A stretch of 64,000 nt of DNA from HGM12998 sp900756495 (GTDB lineage Bacteria; Bacillota; Clostridia; Oscillospirales; Oscillospiraceae), in the NCBI GenBank assembly GCA_958477305.1, contig CAUEFI010000004.1:62001-126000 (forward strand), read 5' to 3'. This document shows, piece after piece, positions 1-7,932 of this stretch; position 1 is the first letter of the stretch; each line of letters begins with the position of its first letter. The translations under genes and the position numbers were made by a program. Under the pieces are notes generated by a model. The model made no database searches, was not told where the DNA came from, and saw nothing but the letters and a program-made list of their open reading frames with translations.

Positions 1-627
1 CACGGGCAGGCGCTTTCCATGGCAGAGGTGGAAAAGGCCATGAACGTGGAGTTTTCCCTGCCGAACGGCGACACGGCCATGGTCAACCTGGCCCTGATGG
101 ACAGCGGCGACCAGACCGACGAAGTTTACGAGTTCTGCGCCATCAATTCGGACTGGGTGCTGCCATGCAAGGGCACCAGCACCATGCTGTCCCATTACCG
201 CCTTTCCGTGGTCAATAAGGCCGGCAGCAAGGCCAACGGCATGACCCTGGTTCTTGTGGACGGCGGCAAGTATAAAGACCAGATCGCGGCACGTCTGAGG
301 AAGCCGAACGGGACAGGTTCCTGGCAGGTTTACAAGGACTGCGACATGGAATACGCCGAACAGGTAACGGCGGAACACAAGGTAACAGAGCGATCCGGCG
401 GGAAAGAGGTCCAGAAATGGGTGCTGAAATCCTCCCACGCTGACAACCATTACCTGGACTGCGAGGTGTACGCAGCCGCGGCGGCGGACGTTATGGGCGT
501 CCGGTCCCTGTACCTGAAAAGCGTGGAGGGACAGGCGGCGGCACCGGAGCCGCGGAAACCGGCCAAGCAGGAACCGCGACAAAGCCAGGAAGAAAACTGG
601 ATCAACCAAAATGACACATGGATCTGA
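1..627 (+). CDS. Terminase large subunit, C-terminal part (cut by window start)
   Basis: This is the last 208 codons of the large terminase that is complete at 41834-43678. The reading frame is open from base 1, so the apparent ATG at 19 is internal. It covers the nuclease half of a lambda gpA-type packaging motor. See the complete copy for motifs. Confidence 0.95.
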   Translation, partial: HGQALSMAEVEKAMNVEFSLPNGDTAMVNLALMDSGDQTDEVYEFCAINSDWVLPCKGTSTMLSHYRLSVVNKAGSKANGMTLVLVDGGKYKDQIAARLRKPNGTGSWQVYKDCDMEYAEQVTAEHKVTERSGGKEVQKWVLKSSHADNHYLDCEVYAAAAADVMGVRSLYLKSVEGQAAAPEPRKPAKQEPRQSQEENWINQNDTWI

Positions 628-641
628 CAGGAGGCCACCAA

Positions 642-866
642 ATGAGTACAAACACAAAAGCGGCTGAAATGCTGGAACAGGTAAACAGCGCCATTTCCGC
701 CGTTCTGGCCGGCGGCCAGTCATACAAGATCGGCAGCCGATCCCTGACGCGGGCGGACCTGGCCCAGTTGAAAGCCATTCGTGACGACCTGGAGGCGCAG
801 ATCGACAGCGGGACGGACAACTGCCTGCTGGATCGCACCTTTGTGGCGTTCTTTGACGGGAGGTAA
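642..866 (+). CDS. gpW-like head-tail joining protein
   Basis: Small protein of 74 residues placed between the large terminase and the portal, as lambda W lies between A and B. The sequence has the amphipathic helical look of the gpW family and a mid-protein YKIGSRSLTRADL stretch resembling the family's core. Lambda gpW joins the filled head and closes the portal before tail attachment. The start at 642 follows an AGGAGG-type site at about 629-634; the longer open frame from 618 overlaps the terminase and lacks such a site. Assignment rests on position, size and sequence style. Confidence 0.75.
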   Translation: MSTNTKAAEMLEQVNSAISAVLAGGQSYKIGSRSLTRADLAQLKAIRDDLEAQIDSGTDNCLLDRTFVAFFDGR

Positions 867-868
867 CC

Positions 869-2350
869 ATGGGAGCCTTTGACAAAATTGTGGCCGCTGT
901 TTCCCCGCGCCGCGCCTGTGAGCGCGAGGCATGGCGGCAGCAGCTGGAGATCCTGCGCGGATATGACGCCGCAGGGTATGGACGCCTAAATGCCGGGTGG
1001 CGGGTACACAACGAAAGCGCGGAGGTTACGGACCGTTTCAGCCGCGACGTGGTACGCGCCCGCGCCCGTGACCTGGAGCGCAACAGTGATATTGCCCAGT
1101 CTATCCTCCACGCATACAAGCGCAACGTGGTGGGCAAGGGCTACACCCTCCAGGCTAAAACCGGCAACGACGAACTGGACGAAAAGCTGGAAAAGGCATG
1201 GCGCCAATGGTGCAAGGCCAGAAACTGCGACGTGACCGGCGAACAGAGTTTCAACCAAATGCTGCGTATGGCGGTAGACCGCAAAAAGGTGGACGGCGGC
1301 CTGCTGTTCCTTTACCGCTACACCAAGCAGGGGCTGGTCCCGTTCCAGCTGCAGGCCATTGAGGTGGACGAACTGGACGTGACCGCCAGCAAGCCGAAGC
1401 ACCAGGGAAACCGCGTCGTGGGCGGGATCGAATACAACCAATGGCGCAGGCCGGTAGGCTACTGGATCAATCAATACGACATTGAGGGCTGGAGCCTGAA
1501 CGACCCCGTTTACGTCGAGGCCAAGGACGTGTATTTCTACAAATCCAAGAAGCGGCCCAGCCAGCTGCGCGAAATGTCCGACATGGCCCCCACGATCACC
1601 AGAGTGCGCGACACGAACGAGTTTATAACCGCCGTTTCCGTCAAGGAGCGGATCGCGGCCTGCCTGGCTGTGTTCATCAAGCGGGCAATCCCGGCGGGCG
1701 GTTTTGGCCGCGGCGGAACCAGAACGCCGGACGGCGGAATGGACTATGAGGGCAAGAAACTGGCCCCCGGCATGATCCAGAGCCTGGGCGCCGGCGACGA
1801 AATCCAGGTGGTGGATCCGAAAGGTTCCGGCAGCGACGCAGCCGGGTTCCTGAAAACCCAGCAGGGGCTAATTGCCGCAGGCCAGGGCTTGAGTTATGAG
1901 GCCGTCAGCCGCGACATGAGCGGGGCCACCTATTCCTCCGCACGGCAAAATGCTATTGAGGACGAAAACACATACACCGAGGACGTGGAACTGCTAACAG
2001 ATTTCATGTCGGAGGTGTACGAAACCTTTGTTATCTCCTGTTATCTCTCCGGGCTGGTTGATATGCCCGGCTTTTGGGATAAAAAGGCGGAATACCTTTC
2101 CCACACCTGGACGAAAGCCCCCAAGAAGTGGATCGACCCGGCAAAGGAAAGCACCGCCGGAAAAACCGCCCTGCAATCCGGGCAAAAGACGTTTCAGGAC
2201 GTTTGCGCGGAACAGGGCAAGGACTGGAAAGAGGCCGTCAATGAAATGGCCGAGGTCCTGGAATATGGCCGATCCGTCGGCGTCGAGTTAGGAGGTGTAA
2301 TTTTTGGAAATGGAACGACAGCAGCACAGCAGAACACCGCAGGCAAATGA
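869..2350 (+). CDS. Portal protein, lambda family
   Basis: A 493-residue protein matching the lambda gpB / PF05136 portal family in length and position. The portal is the dodecameric ring at one capsid vertex through which terminase pumps DNA and to which the neck binds. The N terminus is rich in Arg and aromatic residues. The central region holds the DVYFYKSKKRPSQLRE and ITAVSVKERIAACLAVFIK stretches typical of this family, and the C terminus ends in an Ala/Gln/Thr-rich tail. It begins two bases after the gpW-like gene with GGGAGG before the ATG. Its last 47 bases overlap the protease gene in another frame. Confidence 0.93.
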   Translation: MGAFDKIVAAVSPRRACEREAWRQQLEILRGYDAAGYGRLNAGWRVHNESAEVTDRFSRDVVRARARDLERNSDIAQSILHAYKRNVVGKGYTLQAKTGNDELDEKLEKAWRQWCKARNCDVTGEQSFNQMLRMAVDRKKVDGGLLFLYRYTKQGLVPFQLQAIEVDELDVTASKPKHQGNRVVGGIEYNQWRRPVGYWINQYDIEGWSLNDPVYVEAKDVYFYKSKKRPSQLREMSDMAPTITRVRDTNEFITAVSVKERIAACLAVFIKRAIPAGGFGRGGTRTPDGGMDYEGKKLAPGMIQSLGAGDEIQVVDPKGSGSDAAGFLKTQQGLIAAGQGLSYEAVSRDMSGATYSSARQNAIEDENTYTEDVELLTDFMSEVYETFVISCYLSGLVDMPGFWDKKAEYLSHTWTKAPKKWIDPAKESTAGKTALQSGQKTFQDVCAEQGKDWKEAVNEMAEVLEYGRSVGVELGGVIFGNGTTAAQQNTAGK

Positions 2351-2945
2351 CCCCAAGAGGGACAGAAACAGCGGGCAGCGAAGCATGGGCCACATTGAGG
2401 CCAACAGCCGCGCAGAGGGCCAGGAGGACAGCCGCAGGCGCACGATCAGCTTTTCCAGCGAGGAGCCATACCGCCGTTGGTTTGGTATGGAAATCCTGGA
2501 TCACGCGGAGAACGCGCTGAATCTCTCCCGCCTGAACGACGTGGGCGTTTTGCTTTTCAACCACGACACCGACAAGGTGGTGGGAAAAGTGAACCGCGCA
2601 TGGGTGGAGAACCACCGCGGCATGGCCGAAGTGGAGTTCGACACGGACGACGACGCCGAAAAGATTTTCGGCAAAGTCAAATCCGGCACCCTGAAAACCA
2701 CGTCCGTGCGTTACAGCGTGGACAGCTGGGAGGAAGTGGTGGCCGGTAAGACCTCCGCGGACGGACGTTTTACAGGCCCCTGCCAGATCGCCCGCAAATG
2801 GACGCCGCTGGAGGTGTCCATTGTTTCCGTGCCGGCGGACGCCACCGTGGGCGTGGGCAGAGCCGACGACCCGGAGCAGGCGACGGCCAAGGACCTTTCT
2901 GTTTATGAAAAGCAGATCCAGATCAACAAAAATCTTTATCATTGA
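2304..2945 (+). CDS. HK97-type prohead serine protease
   Basis: A 213-residue protein of the U35/PF04586 prohead protease family, which cuts scaffold and capsid N termini during head maturation. The FNHD stretch carries the likely catalytic His and the LKTTSVRYS stretch the likely catalytic Ser. The EVSIVSVPAD segment near the end is a strong family signature. The first 50 residues are Gln/Arg/Ser-rich and probably disordered. A GGAGG site about 8 bases upstream favours a TTG start at 2304 over the ATG at 2310. It overlaps the portal gene end and lies directly before the capsid gene. Confidence 0.9.
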   Translation: MEMERQQHSRTPQANDPKRDRNSGQRSMGHIEANSRAEGQEDSRRRTISFSSEEPYRRWFGMEILDHAENALNLSRLNDVGVLLFNHDTDKVVGKVNRAWVENHRGMAEVEFDTDDDAEKIFGKVKSGTLKTTSVRYSVDSWEEVVAGKTSADGRFTGPCQIARKWTPLEVSIVSVPADATVGVGRADDPEQATAKDLSVYEKQIQINKNLYH

Positions 2946-2960
2946 GGAGGCAAAACAACC

Positions 2961-4514
2961 ATGACCATTCAGGAACTGATCGCCCGTCAGCAGGCTATTG
3001 TGAGCGGCGCCCGCGCCGCTGGCCGTGACCTGACGGCAGAGGAAAGAGCAGAGTTTGACGGCCTGCAGCGCCAGATCGACGCGGCGGGCAACAATCCCCC
3101 CGCCCAGGGCAACGAGGGCCAGGGCGGTGAGGATCCCACCGGCGGCGCCCGCGGTATGGGCAACGATAACGGCCAGCAGGGCACAGACCCCACCGAGGCA
3201 GCCCGCCAGGCCGTCGCAACGGAGCGCCAGCGCGTGAGCGACATTACCGCGCTGTGCCGTCAGGCGGGCATGGATCCCGCGGAGTATATCAGCAACGGCG
3301 CCACCATGGACACCGTAAGACAGGCGGCGGTGGACTACCTGCTGGCACACGGCGCCCCTGTTTCCAGCCGCATGAACGGCGACGAGGGCGACAACTTCCG
3401 CCAGGCAGCTGTGGACGCCATGCTGCTGCGGGCCGGTGTGAATGTCCAGAACCCCGCCCAGGGTGCGGAGGAAATGCGCGGCTACTCCCTGCGCGATCTG
3501 GCCATTGAGTGCATGGCCTGCGACGGCGTGGGCACCACCACCTCCCTGCTGCGTATGAGCAAGGACGACCTGTGGAACGAGGCTTGCCGCCAGTTCTTCA
3601 ACCCCACCGCGGCGTTTCCCGCGATCCTGGACAACGCGATCCGCAAGAACATTGTCCAGATGTACCAGGAAATCCCCACCACGTTCCAGATGTGGACCAC
3701 CAAGGGCAGCGTGAGCGACTTTAAGCCCACCAAGGATCACAGCTATCTGGCCGGCGGCGCCGGTGAGTTCCTGCGCGTCGGTGAAAACGGCGAACTGAAA
3801 GCTGACACCCCCAAGACGGAACTGCTTCCCCAGCGCCAGATCGACACCTTTGGCCGCCAGTTCAGCATGACCCGCCAGGCGTTTATCAACGACGACGTGG
3901 GTTTCATCACCGAAATGCCCGGCCTTTACGCCATGAGCGCCAAGCGCACGATCAACAAGCAGGTTTACAAGATCCTGATCGACAACCCCGCCATTTTCGA
4001 CGGCGTTTCCCTGTTCGACAACGCCCACAACAACCTGATTGCCAGCGGCGCAGCACCGTCCATTGACACCCTGCAGGCCGCCATGCTGAAACTGCTGCAC
4101 CAGAAAGATCCGTTCGGTGACTCCATCATGGTGGAACCCAAGTATGTGATCGTCCCCGTGGGCTACGGCTTTAAGCTGGCGCAGATCCTGGAAACCGCGC
4201 AGATCGACGTGACCGGGATCGGCAGCCACACCGCAAACGCCCTGTACCAGTACCGCAACAAGCTGCAGGTTATTGAGGAGGGCGCCCTGAACGTCCTGGC
4301 CGGTGACGGCAACGCGATCCCCTGGTTTGTCGCCGGCGATCAGCGTTACGCCAAGAGCCTGCAGGTTGATTACCTGAACGGCCAGGAAACCCCCACCATT
4401 CGCCGCAGCGAGGTTCCGGGCCGCCTGGGCTTTGTGTGGGACATTTGGCTGGACTGGGGCATTACTGCGGTTGACTTCCGCGGTATCGCCAAGAACCCCG
4501 GCACGACTATTTAA
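2961..4514 (+). CDS. Major capsid protein (HK97 fold; N-terminal scaffold-like region)
   Basis: A 517-residue protein. Residues 1-45 form a charged helix (LTAEERAEFDGLQRQID) like the delta domain of HK97-type capsid precursors. A Gly/Gln/Pro-rich linker follows, then a helical region to about residue 220. The rest resembles the Mu gpT-like capsid family, with segments such as FDNAHNN and GRQFSMTRQAFINDD. The long N-terminal part is probably removed by the protease encoded just upstream. AGGAGG precedes the ATG. Position between protease and decoration protein supports the call. Confidence 0.92.
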   Translation: MTIQELIARQQAIVSGARAAGRDLTAEERAEFDGLQRQIDAAGNNPPAQGNEGQGGEDPTGGARGMGNDNGQQGTDPTEAARQAVATERQRVSDITALCRQAGMDPAEYISNGATMDTVRQAAVDYLLAHGAPVSSRMNGDEGDNFRQAAVDAMLLRAGVNVQNPAQGAEEMRGYSLRDLAIECMACDGVGTTTSLLRMSKDDLWNEACRQFFNPTAAFPAILDNAIRKNIVQMYQEIPTTFQMWTTKGSVSDFKPTKDHSYLAGGAGEFLRVGENGELKADTPKTELLPQRQIDTFGRQFSMTRQAFINDDVGFITEMPGLYAMSAKRTINKQVYKILIDNPAIFDGVSLFDNAHNNLIASGAAPSIDTLQAAMLKLLHQKDPFGDSIMVEPKYVIVPVGYGFKLAQILETAQIDVTGIGSHTANALYQYRNKLQVIEEGALNVLAGDGNAIPWFVAGDQRYAKSLQVDYLNGQETPTIRRSEVPGRLGFVWDIWLDWGITAVDFRGIAKNPGTTI

Positions 4515-4530
4515 CAGGAGGTAAGAGAAC

Positions 4531-4878
4531 ATGACCGCAAAATACTGGCAGAAAGGCGAGGTGCTGGACTACAAGGCCAGCGCCGCAGTTAAAAACGGCG
4601 AAGTGGTGAGCCTGGGAACCAGGATCGGCGTGGCTGGTGAAGATATTGCCGCCGGCGAAACCGGCCACCTCCATGTGGTGGGTGTCTTTGAGATGGAAAA
4701 GGCCACCGGTGCCATGACCATGGGCGCGGCGGTGTACTACGACGAAGCCGCCAAGAAGATCACCACCGTGGCCTCCACTGGCGAGAGTTCCAGCAAGGTG
4801 AACAACATTCCGGCGGGTTACGCTGCCGCCCCTGCGGCCAGCGCAGACGAAACCGTACTGGTGAAGCTGCTGGGCTAA
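4531..4878 (+). CDS. DUF2190-type capsid decoration protein
   Basis: A 115-residue protein with the pattern of the DUF2190 family: a short N terminus, then repeated Gly/Ala-rich beta segments (DYKASAAVKNGEVVSLG, GETGHLHVVGVFEMEKA). DUF2190 proteins follow the capsid gene in many phages and are thought to decorate or stabilise the head. GGAGG precedes the ATG and the gene starts 16 bases after the capsid stop. Confidence 0.8.
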   Translation: MTAKYWQKGEVLDYKASAAVKNGEVVSLGTRIGVAGEDIAAGETGHLHVVGVFEMEKATGAMTMGAAVYYDEAAKKITTVASTGESSSKVNNIPAGYAAAPAASADETVLVKLLG

Positions 4879-4897
4879 GAGCCGGGAGGAAAGGAAC

Positions 4898-5428
4898 ATG
4901 AAGCGACTGACAGCACAGCGCCCGATCCTGTACGGCGGGCGTATGTATCAGGCGGGCGACACCCTCCCCGCCTATGACAAGCGCATGGTGCAGGCGTGGC
5001 TTTCTGCTGAAAGCGCCAAAATGACCGACGACGCGGCGGAGGAGGCCACAATGCCCCCGCAGGACGCTGACGGCGGCCAGGACGGCACCGAGAACGCCGA
5101 CACCACCCAGGGCACCCAGGAGGTAACAGACGCCACAGAGGGCACCCAGGAGAGCCAGGAGAGCCAGGAGAGCCAGGAGAGCCAGGAGAACCACGACGGC
5201 AACCATAGCGGTGAAAGCACCGACATGGTGGAGGGCCACCTGGATCCTGCACAGCTGGGAGAAATGAACAAGGACGACCTGAAAAAGCTGGCCAAGGACA
5301 TGGGCGTGGATCTCCCGCGCGGCGCTGCAAAGGCGCTGATCGTGGAACGCCTGGCGGCGGCTATCGTCCAGACCCCTGCGGCGGCCATTGTGCCGCCTGC
5401 TGCGGATAACGGCGGGGGTGCCCAGTAA
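4898..5428 (+). CDS. Head or neck protein with ESQ repeat and SAP/HeH-like C-terminal motif
   Basis: A 176-residue protein of unknown precise role in the head-neck gene cluster. Residues 1-40 form a short folded start (RPILYGGRMYQAGDTLPAYD). Residues 45-110 are low complexity, acidic, Gln/Thr/Glu-rich and include a tandem QES repeat from a 9-bp DNA repeat. Residues 115-155 (LGEMNKDDLKKLAKDMGVDL) look like a helix-extension-helix/SAP-type motif, common in phage neck proteins and often proposed to touch DNA. Its stop overlaps the next start (TAATG). Confidence 0.6.
   Translation: MKRLTAQRPILYGGRMYQAGDTLPAYDKRMVQAWLSAESAKMTDDAAEEATMPPQDADGGQDGTENADTTQGTQEVTDATEGTQESQESQESQESQENHDGNHSGESTDMVEGHLDPAQLGEMNKDDLKKLAKDMGVDLPRGAAKALIVERLAAAIVQTPAAAIVPPAADNGGGAQ
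5147..5190 (+). repeat. 9-bp tandem repeat (CAGGAGAGC, about 4.7 units)
   Basis: Four exact units begin at 5147, 5156, 5165 and 5174, followed by a partial unit. Being a multiple of 3 they encode repeated Gln-Glu-Ser and can change number without a frameshift. The same array is at 48198-48241. Confidence 0.9.
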
Positions 5429-5766
5429 TGGGCGCCCCTACGTTCAAGGAACAGATCGCGGCGGACATTTCCACCACATTCCTGAACTGCCTGGAGTTCG
5501 CGGACACCCACACGGTCAACGGCAAGGAAATGGCCGCGGTGGTGGACGACAACGAACTGCTGGAGCGGGACAAGGCCAAGATCATGGCCGCACAGACGGA
5601 GGGCACATACAAGGCCCGGCGCCTGGTTTATGTGGCAAAGGCTGATTTTGGCCCCCGCCCCGCCCAGGGGGCCATGCTGACGCTGGACGGCAAGGCGTAC
5701 AAGGTGAAATCCTGCACCGAGGAGGCCGGAGTGCTGGCCATTGAACTGGAGGCGGTGAGATCGTGA
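5428..5766 (+). CDS. Head-tail joining protein (lambda FII-like)
   Basis: A 112-residue protein with an N-terminal helix and a beta-rich C-terminal half (GAMLTLDGKAYKVKSCTEEAG) typical of FII-like head-tail attachment proteins (PF05354 type). In lambda, FII sits at the base of the filled head and receives the tail. Start codon overlaps the previous stop. Position between the head genes and the gpZ-like gene supports the call. Confidence 0.65.
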   Translation: MGAPTFKEQIAADISTTFLNCLEFADTHTVNGKEMAAVVDDNELLERDKAKIMAAQTEGTYKARRLVYVAKADFGPRPAQGAMLTLDGKAYKVKSCTEEAGVLAIELEAVRS

Positions 5767-6350
5767 GCGATCAAAGCATTTTGCAGATCGACACCGACGA
5801 AGAACTGGCCAGGGTCATGCGGCAGCTGAAAACGCTGCCCCAGCAGCTGGGGGCGCCCAACGTGCTGAAAAATGCCCTGAACAGCACCGCCAGAAAGGTC
5901 CGCCGGCAAATCATAAAGGACAGCAAAGGCCGGTATGCGCTGAAAGAGAAAAAGGCGCTGCAATCAGAAAGCAAAATCCTTTCCGCCAGCGCATCCACCC
6001 TGGAGGCCGCCGTGCTGGCCAAAGGTCCCATGCGGGACATTATGGACTTTATGACGCAGCCGAACACGGACACAGCCGCGGCGGCGGCAAAGGTCCTGAA
6101 CAGCGGGGCCATGAAACCGCTGGAGGCGGGCGGCCTGAAAGCGTTTATTACCACGTTCCGATCCGGGCACACCGCCATTGTGCAGCGGCGCGGCGCGGAA
6201 CGCCTCCCCGTCAAAAAGCTGCTTTCGCCTGCCGTTCCCCACATGATGGGAAACGAGGAAGTGAGAGCAGAGGCGGAGGCCCTGGCATACGAAACCCTGC
6301 AGCGTGAAATTGGAAAGCGGATCGAGCAGCTGACAGGTGCCAAGGCGTGA
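5763..6350 (+). CDS. Minor tail protein Z (lambda gpZ-like)
   Basis: A 195-residue protein with features of the GPZ family (PF06763): an early IDTDEELARVMRQLKTLP helix, NALNSTARKVRRQI, then a basic RYALKEKKALQ segment. GpZ in lambda acts in joining tail to head. The GTG start at 5763 overlaps the preceding stop. Translation coupling with 5428-5766 fits the neck module. Confidence 0.75.
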   Translation: MSDQSILQIDTDEELARVMRQLKTLPQQLGAPNVLKNALNSTARKVRRQIIKDSKGRYALKEKKALQSESKILSASASTLEAAVLAKGPMRDIMDFMTQPNTDTAAAAAKVLNSGAMKPLEAGGLKAFITTFRSGHTAIVQRRGAERLPVKKLLSPAVPHMMGNEEVRAEAEALAYETLQREIGKRIEQLTGAKA

Positions 6351-6376
6351 AAAAAGCGGCGGCCATGCGGCCACCG
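6351..6376 (-). terminator. Rho-independent terminator of the SWIM gene
   Basis: Read on the minus strand, a 9-bp stem (GCGGTGGCC with GGCCGCCGC, one wobble) closes a 4-base loop and is followed by a run of T. It separates the rightward gpZ-like gene from the convergent SWIM gene. Confidence 0.75.
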
Positions 6377-6383
6377 CTGTGGG

Positions 6384-7061
6384 TTATTTATTGCAACAGG
6401 TTTTACATGGGCGCAAGCCCTGGTATTCCGCCAGCGCCACCGTGGTGCGGCGGGAATACCGTTTCCGCAGGCCGCGGCAGTTCGGATCCGAGTGGTACAC
6501 ACGGCACCCGTCAGCGTACCACACAACATCGGAGCGGGACGCATAAAAGGCGTCTGGAGAATACCCACGGGCAAGGGCCAGCTTGTAAATGTGTTTGCAG
6601 GGCAGCCCGCGCCGCTGGAAATCTTCACAAGTGCAGGTGTCCAACGTGGTTTCATAGCTTTCCCCGCGGGTTCCGAGGATTTCAGCGGATCCGGCGGCGG
6701 GGTCATAGCTGCGGATCGTGATATTTTGGAACATGGCCCGGTCAAAGCGAAGATCCTGACCGTCGGCGCCGTGGATCGACACGTCCCAGGAGCCAAAACT
6801 GGGGCCGTCAAGATCGTGGGCAACGGCGGCGGGCGCGGGAGCAGCCGGAACAGGTTCCGCGGCGGCGGTTTCGCGTGGTGCTGCAACAGGTGCCTGCGCG
6901 GGCGTCTGCGGTGCCCTCCTGCGCTTCAAGAGCGCAACAGCGAGTAAGACGGCGGCCACAATCAAAGCCCCGCCAAAGGCGCTATAATCGCCGCCAATGA
7001 GGCAGGCCGACGCCATGACACAGACGACGCCGCAAGCAATAAACAAACCTTTTCCTTTCAT
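6384..7061 (-). CDS. Membrane protein with SWIM zinc finger (moron)
   Basis: A 225-residue protein on the opposite strand to the entire late operon. Residues 1-50 contain two hydrophobic segments separated by a short Gly/Asp turn, ending in KRRR. A Pro/Ala-rich linker follows to about residue 85. Residues around 145-160 hold a SWIM-type zinc site (CTC...LPCKH, CxCxnCxH). The C terminus has a second Cys cluster (DPNCRG...LRPCKTCC) like small metal-binding domains. SWIM domains bind DNA or proteins. The start is placed at 7061 behind an AAAGGGGA site. It has its own promoter, operators and terminator, so it is probably expressed independently of the lytic programme. Function unknown. Confidence 0.75.
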   Translation of the reverse strand: MKGKGLFIACGVVCVMASACLIGGDYSAFGGALIVAAVLLAVALLKRRRAPQTPAQAPVAAPRETAAAEPVPAAPAPAAVAHDLDGPSFGSWDVSIHGADGQDLRFDRAMFQNITIRSYDPAAGSAEILGTRGESYETTLDTCTCEDFQRRGLPCKHIYKLALARGYSPDAFYASRSDVVWYADGCRVYHSDPNCRGLRKRYSRRTTVALAEYQGLRPCKTCCNK

Positions 7062-7099
7062 GCCGGATCCCCTTTCTGTGGGAGCATTACGCGGTGAAA

Positions 7100-7135
7100 T
7101 GCTGATTATTACCACATTATGCTGACTATTACCAC
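7100..7135. promoter_or_regulatory. Two direct operator-like repeats at the SWIM promoter
   Basis: TGCTGATTATTACCAC (7100-7115) and TGCTGACTATTACCAC (7120-7135) differ at one base and are spaced by 20 bp, about two helical turns. They lie over and just downstream of the predicted transcription start. Related copies stand upstream of the XRE gene at 26132. Confidence 0.7.
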
Positions 7136-7141
7136 ACCGCA

Positions 7142-7170
7142 ATTATAAGTGACAAACGGAAACAAGTCAA
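7142..7170 (-). promoter_or_regulatory. Sigma-70-type promoter of the SWIM gene
   Basis: On the minus strand TTGACT (7165-7170) and TATAAT (7142-7147) are separated by exactly 17 bases. Expected transcription start is near 7135, pointing to the SWIM gene. Confidence 0.85.
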
Positions 7171-7184
7171 GGAGGCGCAACCGC

Positions 7185-7664
7185 GTGACACAAGAGTTTT
7201 TGCAGGACGCCATTGTGGAGGACCTGAAACAGCTTTTTTCCCACTATACCCTGACCAATTCCCTGGGCGTCGAGCGGGCGGTGAAAATCGTCCCGCAGGG
7301 CCTCCCCATTCGTGAGGGTGACGACGAAGAAACCGACGCGGAAGCGCCGCCGGAGCCTTATGTGGCCGTGAAACTTTCGGACGGAGAGGTGACGGCGCAG
7401 GACGCACGGCAGACCGTAAACGTGGTCATGGTCATTTGCGTGTGCGACCCGGACCCGAACCGCCAGGGCTACCGCGACGCCCTCCATATCGTCAACGAGA
7501 TCGTGAGGCATTACGAACGTGACGGGATCGTGGCAAACCGCTATGAAGCACAGCACCCGATCCGGTGGGCAACCCAGGAGGAGGACACACACCCGTATTA
7601 TTTAGCCGCCGTGGGGCTGCCGTTCTACGCGCCGGCGATTTTCAAGGAGGTGCCAGAAACATAA
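7185..7664 (+). CDS. Putative tail completion/terminator protein
   Basis: A 159-residue protein located after the neck genes and before the sheath, where tail terminator proteins are found. It has mixed alpha/beta character with a DDEETDAEAPPEPYVAVKL acidic loop. No diagnostic motif was recognised, so the role is positional. The GTG start at 7185 is chosen because AAGGAGG lies just upstream; an in-frame GTG at 7149 lacks a site and would overlap the SWIM promoter. Confidence 0.5.
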   Translation: MTQEFLQDAIVEDLKQLFSHYTLTNSLGVERAVKIVPQGLPIREGDDEETDAEAPPEPYVAVKLSDGEVTAQDARQTVNVVMVICVCDPDPNRQGYRDALHIVNEIVRHYERDGIVANRYEAQHPIRWATQEEDTHPYYLAAVGLPFYAPAIFKEVPET

Positions 7665-7915
7665 TGGCGAAACCCAAAAAGGCCGAACAGGCCACCACCG
7701 TGGTTTACTGCGGCCCGTCCATTCCGGGCGTGGCGAAGCAGTACACCGCATACACCAACGGGATCCCCACCGCGCTGGCGGAGGCTATCGTGAAGCAGCC
7801 AGCCATGGAGGGCCTGGTGGTGCCCCTGGAGCAGTTACCGGAGGCCATGAAGAACCTGCGGAGCGGCACGGGGCATATTTCCCGCCTGTATCGTCTGGTA
7901 CAGGTCAAACACTAA
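7664..7915 (+). CDS. Small protein before the tail sheath, unknown
   Basis: An 83-residue basic protein whose ATG overlaps the previous stop (TAATG). It contains AKQYTAYTNGIPTALAE and ends in RLVQVKH. Small proteins of this type lie directly before sheath genes in Firmicutes myophages; role unknown, probably structural by context. Confidence 0.65.
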   Translation: MAKPKKAEQATTVVYCGPSIPGVAKQYTAYTNGIPTALAEAIVKQPAMEGLVVPLEQLPEAMKNLRSGTGHISRLYRLVQVKH

Positions 7916-7932
7916 ACAGGAGGTAGAACATC

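Noticed and set aside
2238..4532. Very long open frame on the minus strand (764 codons) opposite the protease and capsid genes
   Set aside because: It is antisense to strongly supported head genes, is His/Gly/Val-rich as expected for the reverse of a GC-rich gene, and has no ribosome site or family resemblance.
5147..5190. Short regular repeats considered as a CRISPR-like array
   Set aside because: Unit is 9 bp with no spacers and lies inside a coding frame.
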